A stretch of 8,482 bases of DNA from Gammaproteobacteria bacterium (lineage in GTDB: Bacteria; Pseudomonadota; Gammaproteobacteria; SZUA-229): contig JACPVK010000298.1 in assembly GCA_016191795.1 (NCBI GenBank), forward strand, positions 1-8,482, read 5' to 3'. The notes beneath the pieces are model-generated. The model made no database searches and was not told the DNA's origin. It was given only the letters and a program-made list of their open reading frames with translations. The position numbers and the translations under genes are program-made. Below are positions 1 to 5,809 of this stretch, piece by piece. Positions within the stretch are counted from its first letter, which is position 1, and each line of letters starts with the position of its first letter.

Positions 1-278
1 CCCTTGTAATGTCCGATATGGCGCCCAATATGAGCGGCATGGACGTCGTGGATATCCCGCGCGCCATGTATATGGCCGAACTGGCGTTGCATTTAGCCAG
101 TCAGGTGTTGCAACCTGGCGGCAGTTTACTGGTCAAGGTGTTTCAGGGCGAAGGATTTGACGCTTACCTGAAAGCCATGCGAGCGCAGTTTACCCGGGTG
201 GTACAGCGCAAGCCAAAGGCATCGCGCAGTCGCAGCCGCGAATTGTATGTGCTGGCGACAGGTTATAAAGGGTCATGA
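1..278 (+). CDS. rlmE: RlmE (RrmJ/FtsJ) 23S rRNA 2'-O-uridine methyltransferase, 3' part only
   Basis: This is the C-terminal portion of the SAM-dependent methyltransferase that 2'-O-methylates U2552 of 23S rRNA during late assembly of the large ribosomal subunit. The reading frame is open from base 3 (Leu-Val before the Met at 9), so the Met at 9 is internal and the true start lies before the window. The visible part carries MSDMAPNMSG, DIPRAMY, VKVFQGEGF and SRSRELY. Three members of the family's K-D-K-E catalytic tetrad are present: the Asp of MSD, the Lys of VKVFQG and the Glu of SRELY, spaced 40 and 35 residues apart as in E. coli RlmE (D124, K164, E199). The first catalytic Lys and the SAM-binding loop are off the window. 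The gene ends 66 bases before ftsH, the usual partner in gammaproteobacteria. Identification is very secure from the motifs and the neighbour. Confidence 0.96.
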   Translation, partial: LVMSDMAPNMSGMDVVDIPRAMYMAELALHLASQVLQPGGSLLVKVFQGEGFDAYLKAMRAQFTRVVQRKPKASRSRSRELYVLATGYKGS

Positions 279-332
279 AGTATGGTGGTTTTCATTGTCT
301 GCCTGTAGTACCTTTAATTCCATGTTCAACAA

Positions 333-347
333 AGAGGTGTTCCCTTG
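333..347 (+). promoter_or_regulatory. Ribosome binding site and TTG start of ftsH
   Basis: AGAGGTG at 333-339 lies five bases before a TTG at 345-347. No ATG or GTG start with a comparable ribosome binding site is seen near the N-terminus, and the next Met codon is at residue 53, beyond the first membrane segment. The TTG is therefore the best start. A TTG at the equivalent place is also known upstream of E. coli ftsH, where an alternative ATG follows it; here that ATG codon is absent. Confidence 0.75.
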
Positions 348-2288
348 AACGATCTAGTTAAAAACCTGATTCTGTGGGGCGTGATAGCCGTCATTTTACT
401 GTCCGTGTTCAGTCACTTTTCACAACAGGTCGCCGGCAGCAATGAAGTGGCGTATTCCGATTTTATTGCCCAGGTCAAAAGTGGCAATGTCAAACAGGTG
501 ATGATTGCAGGCCGTGAAATCACCGGCAAGATGCAGGATGACCAGGCTTTCAAAACCTACAGCCCGGAAACCGACAACAACGCCCTGATGGGTGATTTGC
601 TGAGTAACAAGGTGCTGGTGAATGCCAAGCCACCGGAACAGCAGTCGTTGTTGATGAGTATTTTCATTTCATGGTTCCCGTTCCTGTTGCTGATCGGTAT
701 CTGGGTATTTTTTATGCGCCAGATGCAGGGCGGTGGCGGTGGCCGTGGCGCCATGTCCTTCGGTAAAAGCCGTGCCCGCATGATGGGCGAAGACCAGATC
801 AAAATTACCTTTGCCGATGTCGCCGGTGTCGAAGAAGCCAAGGACGAAGTGGCCGAGCTGGTGGAGTTTTTACGTGATCCCGGCAAATTCCAGAAACTGG
901 GCGGCAAGATCCCACGTGGTGTATTGATGGTGGGATCACCCGGTACCGGTAAAACCCTGCTGGCCAAGGCCATTGCCGGGGAAGCTAAAGTCCCTTTCTT
1001 CACCATTTCCGGTTCCGACTTTGTTGAAATGTTTGTCGGTGTCGGTGCATCCCGTGTGCGTGACATGTTCGAACAGGCCAAGAAACACGCCCCCTGCATT
1101 ATTTTCATTGATGAAATCGATGCCGTAGGCCGTCATCGTGGTGCCGGTTTGGGTGGTGGTCATGATGAACGCGAACAAACCCTGAACCAGTTACTGGTCG
1201 AGATGGATGGTTTTGAAGGCAATGAAGGCGTGATAGTGATTGCTGCCACCAACCGCCCCGATGTGCTCGATCCGGCGTTATTGCGCCCGGGTCGTTTCGA
1301 TCGTCAGGTTGTTGTGCCGTTACCGGATGTGCGTGGCCGCGAACAGATTTTAAAAGTACATATGCGCAAGGTGCCGATTGATGACGATGTCAAACCACAA
1401 TTGATTGCGCGTGGTACGCCCGGATTTTCCGGTGCTGACCTGGCCAATCTGGTAAACGAAGCCGCCCTGTTTGCTGCGCGAGAAAATAACAAGACCGTCA
1501 CCATGAGCCATTTTGAGCGTGCCAAAGACAAAATCATGATGGGCGCAGAGCGTCGCTCCATGGTGATGTCGGATGACGAGAAAAAACTCACCGCTTACCA
1601 CGAAGCAGGTCATGCGATTGTTGGCCGTTCGGTGCCGGATCATGATCCGGTTTACAAGGTGAGTATTATTCCGCGCGGTCGTGCTTTGGGTGTGACCATG
1701 TTTTTGCCGGAAGAAGATCGTTATAGCTACAGCAAACGTCGCCTTGAAAGCCAGATTTCCAGTCTGTTTGGTGGCCGTATTGCCGAAGAATTAATTTTCG
1801 GTAAAGACGCCGTGACCACAGGCGCTTCCAATGATATCGAGCGCGCCACCGCACTGGCTCGCAACATGGTGACCAAATGGGGCTTGTCAGACAAGCTCGG
1901 TCCCCTGTCTTATTCGGAAGATGAAGGCGAAGTGTTTCTGGGTCGTTCAGTAACCCAGCATAAAAATGTGGCCGATGATACGGCGCGAGTGATTGATGAA
2001 GAAATTCGCGAATTTATCGATCGCAATTACACGCGTTCCGTCAAGATTCTTACCGAGCATCTGGCTATTTTGCATTTGATGGCAAACGCGCTGATCAAAT
2101 ACGAAACCATCGATAGTAATCAGATCGATCAGATCATGCAGGGTAAGGAACCTTCGCCACCAGCCGATTGGGATGATACGGATGGCTCGCCAAGATCTTC
2201 TGGCAAGTCAAAAAAATCTGCCCAGGATGAAAAATCCAGAGAAGATAAAAAAGATGGTTCTATTGGTGGGCCCGCGAGTTTGCATTAA
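345..2288 (+). CDS. ftsH: FtsH ATP-dependent membrane zinc metalloprotease
   Basis: FtsH is a hexameric inner-membrane AAA+ protease that extracts and degrades misplaced membrane proteins and short-lived regulators; in E. coli its substrates include LpxC and sigma-32. The 647 residues match the family length. Visible parts in order: membrane helix at about 7-24, periplasmic segment, second helix at about 102-123, a glycine-rich linker at about 129-136, Walker A GSPGTGKT (197-204, catalytic Lys203), pore loop MFVGVG (229-234), Walker B IIFIDEID (252-259), second region of homology with arginine fingers R317 and R320, zinc site HEAGH (419-423) and third zinc ligand D497 in TTGASND. The tail from about 600 is hydrophilic, rich in Lys, Asp and Ser, and probably disordered. 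Walker A has Ser where most FtsH proteins have Pro, which still fits the consensus. It follows rlmE by 66 bases and is closed by an intrinsic terminator. A weak -35/-10 candidate (291-296, 313-318) lies in the gap, so cotranscription with rlmE is likely but not proven. Confidence 0.98.
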   Translation: MNDLVKNLILWGVIAVILLSVFSHFSQQVAGSNEVAYSDFIAQVKSGNVKQVMIAGREITGKMQDDQAFKTYSPETDNNALMGDLLSNKVLVNAKPPEQQSLLMSIFISWFPFLLLIGIWVFFMRQMQGGGGGRGAMSFGKSRARMMGEDQIKITFADVAGVEEAKDEVAELVEFLRDPGKFQKLGGKIPRGVLMVGSPGTGKTLLAKAIAGEAKVPFFTISGSDFVEMFVGVGASRVRDMFEQAKKHAPCIIFIDEIDAVGRHRGAGLGGGHDEREQTLNQLLVEMDGFEGNEGVIVIAATNRPDVLDPALLRPGRFDRQVVVPLPDVRGREQILKVHMRKVPIDDDVKPQLIARGTPGFSGADLANLVNEAALFAARENNKTVTMSHFERAKDKIMMGAERRSMVMSDDEKKLTAYHEAGHAIVGRSVPDHDPVYKVSIIPRGRALGVTMFLPEEDRYSYSKRRLESQISSLFGGRIAEELIFGKDAVTTGASNDIERATALARNMVTKWGLSDKLGPLSYSEDEGEVFLGRSVTQHKNVADDTARVIDEEIREFIDRNYTRSVKILTEHLAILHLMANALIKYETIDSNQIDQIMQGKEPSPPADWDDTDGSPRSSGKSKKSAQDEKSREDKKDGSIGGPASLH

Positions 2289-2313
2289 GCGGCCAGCAGT
2301 GGATGTATACCGG

Positions 2314-2339
2314 CCCCGCCAATATGGCGGGGTTTTTTT
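2314..2339 (+). terminator. Intrinsic terminator downstream of ftsH
   Basis: A perfect 7-base-pair GC-rich stem (CCCCGCC at 2314-2320, GGCGGGG at 2326-2332) with an AATAT loop is followed at once by seven T residues (2333-2339). It begins 26 bases after the ftsH stop codon and points in the + direction. There is no T-run on the opposite strand, so it should act in one direction only. It separates rlmE-ftsH from the genes that follow. Confidence 0.93.
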
Positions 2340-2386
2340 ATTGTATGGCAATTCATTTGTCTAACGTGAAAACAAAGCATTAAATA

Positions 2387-3355
2387 ATGATACTCGGCAA
2401 AATTTTTAAATTACGTTGGTTGAAGTGGATTGTTTTAACGTCGCTGGTGCTGATATTGCTGGTGCCTGCCGTATTAATTTTAAGCCTGCGCTGGATAGAT
2501 CCGTTAACCAGTATGTTTATGCTGGAGCGGCAATACGAATTATGGCAGGCCAATAGCAAGGCTAATGTGCAGTATGAATGGGTCGATGCCGAAAAAATTT
2601 CGCCCAAAATGATGCTGGCCGTGGTGGCGGCGGAAGACCAGAAATTCCCCCTGCATTTTGGTTTTGATCTGGAAGCTATTGAAAAAGCCATGGCACATAA
2701 TCGGCGCAATAAAAAAATTCGCGGTGCCAGCACGATTACTCAGCAAGTAGCCAAAAATTTATTTTTGCGTCCTTCACGCAGCTGGCTTAGAAAAGGCATG
2801 GAAGTGTATATCACGGCATTGATAGAGTTGTTCTGGTCAAAGCAGCGCATTGTCGAAGTCTATGTCAATATTGCGCAATTTGACGACAATGTTTTTGGTG
2901 TGGGTGCGGCCAGCCAGCATTTTTTCAGAAAACAAGCGGCTAAATTAACCGTGGGTGAAACTGCATTACTGGCGGCGGTGTTGCCGAGCCCGAAACGTTA
3001 TCATGTGGAAAATCCGACGCCATTCGTTATGAAACGAGCAAACTGGATTCAGCAACAGATGTATGGCATGGGTGATGATTATATTGTCACCGGCGTTGTT
3101 CCGGTTCGACAATATCAGGCCGTTACAGCTGCATCCGCTGGTGCAATCATTACACTGGACGAAGAGCCCATAGATGAGCTGCTGGACGAGATGGAAGAAG
3201 AGGAATTGTCAGCTGCAGTCAGCGAGTTGGCTGATACGACACAAAAAACATTGGACGTGCCGGATGAATCTTCCGCTACAGAAGTGATGCCAGCGACTGA
3301 TGACGAGTCCGGTATTTTGCCACCGACGGAATCCGTGACCACGATACCCGAGTAG
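2387..3355 (+). CDS. mtgA: Monofunctional peptidoglycan glycosyltransferase (GT51) with acidic C-terminal extension
   Basis: MtgA polymerises lipid II into glycan strands on the outer face of the inner membrane and lacks the transpeptidase domain of class A PBPs. A short cytoplasmic N-terminus is followed by one membrane anchor (about 14-34), then the GT51 domain. Family motifs: EDQKFPLHFGFD (83-94, catalytic Glu83), GASTITQQVAKNLFL (113-127), RKGME (135-139), and RIVEVYVNIAQF (154-165) with Glu157 and the FGVGAAS stretch after it. There is no transpeptidase SxxK domain after it. Monofunctional enzymes usually end near residue 235-245. This one runs to 322, and residues 258-322 hold 22 acidic residues and one Lys, with Pro, Ser and Thr between them. 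The topology places this tail in the periplasm. No convincing Shine-Dalgarno site precedes the ATG at 2387, but the N-terminus fits a standard anchor. folP follows closely, so the two are probably cotranscribed. Confidence 0.93.
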   Translation: MILGKIFKLRWLKWIVLTSLVLILLVPAVLILSLRWIDPLTSMFMLERQYELWQANSKANVQYEWVDAEKISPKMMLAVVAAEDQKFPLHFGFDLEAIEKAMAHNRRNKKIRGASTITQQVAKNLFLRPSRSWLRKGMEVYITALIELFWSKQRIVEVYVNIAQFDDNVFGVGAASQHFFRKQAAKLTVGETALLAAVLPSPKRYHVENPTPFVMKRANWIQQQMYGMGDDYIVTGVVPVRQYQAVTAASAGAIITLDEEPIDELLDEMEEEELSAAVSELADTTQKTLDVPDESSATEVMPATDDESGILPPTESVTTIPE

Positions 3356-3383
3356 AGATATTTTTTGCAGAGCCTTGAATGAC

Positions 3384-4208
3384 ATGAACCGGTTGCAGTC
3401 ATTATTACGGGAAAAACGTCCACTGGTGATGGGTATACTCAATACCACGCCGGATTCGTTTTCCGATGGCGGCCAATTTAATGATGTCTCATCAGCAGTG
3501 GCACATGCTCTGCAAATGATTGAGCAGGGTGCGGATATTATTGATGTCGGTGGTGAATCCACGCGCCCCGGTGCCGCACCCGTCGCACTTGTGGATGAGT
3601 TGGCGCGCGTGATACCGGTCATTGAAAAAATTCGCCAGCAAACATCTGTATTAATCTCCATTGATACCAGCAAGGTTGAAGTCATGCGCCAGGCCGTGGC
3701 GGCCGGTGCTGGCATGATTAATGATGTGCTGGCCTTGCAAATGCCCGGCGCGGTCGAAACATGTGCACAACTCAAGGTGCCGGTGTGCCTGATGCATATG
3801 CAGGGTGAGCCGCGCAGTATGCAAAACAATCCGCACTACAGTGATGTGGTAACCGAAGTGAAAACATTTTTAGAACAACGAGCGGCGGTGTGTTTGCAGG
3901 CCGGTATTGCCGGGGAAAATATTGTCGTGGATCCCGGTTTCGGTTTTGGCAAAACCCTGCAGCACAATCTGCTATTACTGAAACATCTGGATCAGTTGAC
4001 GGCCATGCCTTACCCGGTGCTGGCTGGCATGTCACGTAAATCCATGATTGGAAAAATACTGAATGTGGAAAGTCATGACCGATTACACGGCAGCCTGGCG
4101 GCAGCCGTGCTGGCCTGTACCAAAGGTGCGCGGATACTGCGGGTGCATGATGTGAAGCCTACAGTGGATGCATTGCGTGTATGTCACGCCGTGTCGACTA
4201 TACATTGA
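3384..4208 (+). CDS. folP: Dihydropteroate synthase
   Basis: FolP condenses 4-aminobenzoate with 6-hydroxymethyl-dihydropterin diphosphate to give dihydropteroate in folate synthesis; it is the sulfonamide target. From the ATG at 3384 the protein has 274 residues and a TIM-barrel pattern. Visible motifs: MGILNTTPDSFSDGG (16-30, Asn20 for diphosphate/Mg binding), DIIDVGGESTRPG (51-63), SIDTSK (92-97), IND (112-114), MHMQG (137-141), DPGFGFGKT (183-191, pterin-binding Asp183), SRKS (217-220, Lys219) and RVHDV (253-257). A TTG at 3375 is an alternative start adding three residues. I prefer the ATG because the only purine-rich stretch (GCAGAG, 3367-3372) is too close to the TTG, although it is weak for either. 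It starts 28 bases after mtgA and its stop is 38 bases before glmM. In E. coli folP lies directly between ftsH and glmM; here mtgA intervenes. Confidence 0.97.
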   Translation: MNRLQSLLREKRPLVMGILNTTPDSFSDGGQFNDVSSAVAHALQMIEQGADIIDVGGESTRPGAAPVALVDELARVIPVIEKIRQQTSVLISIDTSKVEVMRQAVAAGAGMINDVLALQMPGAVETCAQLKVPVCLMHMQGEPRSMQNNPHYSDVVTEVKTFLEQRAAVCLQAGIAGENIVVDPGFGFGKTLQHNLLLLKHLDQLTAMPYPVLAGMSRKSMIGKILNVESHDRLHGSLAAAVLACTKGARILRVHDVKPTVDALRVCHAVSTIH

Positions 4209-4219
4209 TGACGTATAAT
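4191..4219 (+). promoter_or_regulatory. Candidate sigma-70 promoter for glmM, overlapping the end of folP
   Basis: A perfect consensus -10 TATAAT lies at 4214-4219, just after the folP stop codon. The best -35 at 17-base spacing is GTGTCG (4191-4196), which matches only three of six positions. The predicted start would be near 4226, leaving a leader of about 20 bases before the glmM ATG. The -10 is strong and well placed but the -35 is poor, so this may be a weak or activator-dependent promoter giving glmM expression beyond read-through from folP. Confidence 0.4.
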
Positions 4220-4246
4220 TCGCTGTCGCGAACAAAAGGGTAGTTT

Positions 4247-5593
4247 ATGTCCAGAAAATATTTTGGTACCGATGGTATTCGTGGTCGGGTTGGCAAAGGC
4301 CACATGACGCCGGAAGCTGTGATGAAACTGGGCTGGGCTGTGGGTCGTGTACTCGCCGCTAAAAGTAATCGTCCGGTCGTCATCGGCAAGGACACGCGCA
4401 TTTCTGGCTATATGTTTGAAGCGGCACTGGAAGCCGGCCTGTCAGCCGCCGGTGTGGATATACGCATACTCGGCCCTATGCCCACTCCCGGTATTGCTTA
4501 CCTGACGCGCACACTGCGTGCGTCGGCCGGTATTGTCATCAGCGCATCGCACAATCCGTATTACGACAACGGGCTGAAGTTTTTTTCAGCCATGGGCACC
4601 AAGTTGCCGGATGATATCGAGACTGAAATCGAAGCCATGTATGAATCACCCATGGTGACGGTGGATTCGGCAAAACTGGGCAAGGCCGAGCGCGTAACCG
4701 ATGCGCAGGGTCGTTATATTGAAGCCTGCAAGGCGACCATTCCCATTGGTAGCAAATTTAACGGCTTGCGCGTGGTGCTCGATTGCGCACACGGCGCCAC
4801 CTATCACATTGCACCCAATGTGTTCGCTGAACTGGGGGCAGAAGTGATTGCTGTTGGCAACAAGCCTAACGGTTTAAATATTAATGAAGAGTGTGGTTCC
4901 ACTCATCCCGGCACCCTGGCGGCTGCCGTATTACAAAATCGTGCCGATGTCGGCATTGCATTTGATGGCGATGGCGATCGCGTGGCCATGGTCGACAGCA
5001 AGGGACAAATTATCGACGGTGATGAAATTTTATATCTCATTACCAAATCCAGAATCCATGCGGGTGTGGCGTTAAAAGGTGTAGTGGGTACCTTGATGAG
5101 TAACATGGGTCTGGAACTGGCTGTGCGTAATCTGGGTTTGCAGTTTGAGCGTACGGCCGTGGGCGATCGCTATGTGCTCGAATGTTTGCAGGAGAAAGGC
5201 TGGACCCTGGGTGGCGAATCATCCGGACACCTTATTTGTCTGGATCGCACAACAACCGGTGATGGTATTGTGTCTGCGCTGCAAGTGATGGCGTATCTCG
5301 CCGAAACCGGGCAAACATTAAACCAGGCATTGATCGGCATGGTGAAAATGCCGCAGCAATTAGTCAATGTGCCGCTGCCGGTAAAAACCAATCCCATGAA
5401 TGAGCCTAAAGTCAAAGCGGCTGTTGCCGATGTTGAAAAACAGCTCAATGGCCGTGGCCGTGTGTTGTTGCGTCCGTCGGGTACCGAGCCACTGATACGC
5501 GTGATGGTGGAAGGCGAAGACGAAAAACAGGTATGTGCTTTTGCGCGGCAAATTGCGGATGCTGTTTCGGAATCTGTTGCGCATGCTGGGTAA
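4247..5593 (+). CDS. glmM: Phosphoglucosamine mutase
   Basis: GlmM interconverts glucosamine-6-phosphate and glucosamine-1-phosphate, the step between GlmS and GlmU on the way to UDP-GlcNAc for peptidoglycan and lipopolysaccharide. The 448 residues match the family length. Visible motifs: N-terminal KYFGTDGIRG (4-13), ISASHNPYYDNG (98-109) with the phosphorylated catalytic Ser101, the metal-binding loop DGDGDR (240-245), the sugar-binding GGESSGH (322-328), and the phosphate-binding RPSGTEP (409-415) of the C-terminal domain. AAAAGGG (4234-4240) gives a good ribosome binding site six bases before the ATG. It follows folP by 38 bases, as in E. coli. No intrinsic terminator with a GC stem and T-run follows the stop; 14 bases later an inverted-repeat element begins. 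All family residues I looked for are intact, so it should be active. Confidence 0.98.
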   Translation: MSRKYFGTDGIRGRVGKGHMTPEAVMKLGWAVGRVLAAKSNRPVVIGKDTRISGYMFEAALEAGLSAAGVDIRILGPMPTPGIAYLTRTLRASAGIVISASHNPYYDNGLKFFSAMGTKLPDDIETEIEAMYESPMVTVDSAKLGKAERVTDAQGRYIEACKATIPIGSKFNGLRVVLDCAHGATYHIAPNVFAELGAEVIAVGNKPNGLNINEECGSTHPGTLAAAVLQNRADVGIAFDGDGDRVAMVDSKGQIIDGDEILYLITKSRIHAGVALKGVVGTLMSNMGLELAVRNLGLQFERTAVGDRYVLECLQEKGWTLGGESSGHLICLDRTTTGDGIVSALQVMAYLAETGQTLNQALIGMVKMPQQLVNVPLPVKTNPMNEPKVKAAVADVEKQLNGRGRVLLRPSGTEPLIRVMVEGEDEKQVCAFARQIADAVSESVAHAG

Positions 5594-5606
5594 TGAAAAA
5601 GCTGAG

Positions 5607-5781
5607 TCCGCAAATAAACGCAAATGAACGCAAATAAAAGCGAATTAATTATTTTTGGTTTTTCTTATGTATTGTTACGGGCATTCGGCAGGCTAAATTG
5701 GTTCTGTTATAAATAGGCCAATATGCTTTTAAAAACAAAAGATTTTTCTTTTATTTGCGTTTATTTGCGTTCATTTGCGGA
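5607..5781. repeat. Long inverted repeat (34-base arms built of 10-base tandem units), MITE-like or structural element
   Basis: The left arm (5607-5640) and right arm (5748-5781) are reverse complements at 32 of 34 positions, separated by a 107-base AT-rich middle. Each arm is a tandem run of three 10-base units: CGCAAATAAA, CGCAAATGAA, CGCAAATAAA at 5609-5638, and TTTATTTGCG, TTTATTTGCG, TTCATTTGCG at 5750-5779. A decayed fourth unit may follow the left arm (5639-5648). The two arm mismatches come from the single variant unit lying in the middle on the left and at the outer end on the right. No transposase is encoded, and I see no clear target-site duplication at the ends. It could be a non-autonomous mobile element, a dispersed intergenic repeat, a protein-binding array, or a hairpin that shields the glmM transcript end. 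It does not resemble a standard intrinsic terminator. Confidence 0.85.
5685..5713 (+). promoter_or_regulatory. Candidate extended -10 promoter for the FAD oxidoreductase gene
   Basis: Within the middle of the inverted repeat, TATAAA (5708-5713) is preceded by TG at 5705-5706 in extended -10 arrangement. TCGGCA (5685-5690) lies 17 bases upstream and matches four of six -35 positions. The predicted start is near 5720, giving a leader of about 90 bases that contains the right arm but not the left. An ATTGG/CCAAT dyad (5697-5701 and 5718-5722) brackets the -10. It is the best promoter candidate in this gap. Confidence 0.4.
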
Positions 5782-5809
5782 TAATATCTTCTTTTTAAAG
5801 TCTTAGATT

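Noticed and set aside
291..318. TTCATT-16-TTTAAT as a promoter for ftsH
   Set aside because: The -10 is fair but the -35 matches only three of six; too weak to list as a feature.
557..1643. Several minus-strand open frames of 80-183 codons inside ftsH
   Set aside because: They lie opposite a fully conserved FtsH coding sequence, have no recognisable domains and are explained by codon bias on the + strand.
2357..2385. TTGTCT-17-TTAAAT as a promoter for mtgA
   Set aside because: Each hexamer matches four of six, but the transcript would start about five bases inside the coding sequence, so it could not serve the ATG at 2387.
5607..5781. The inverted repeat as a CRISPR array
   Set aside because: The units are 10 bases long and directly adjacent, without unique spacers, and no cas genes are present.
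5607..5781. The inverted repeat as a complete insertion sequence
   Set aside because: Only 107 bases lie between the arms, with no room for a transposase, and I found no clear target-site duplication.
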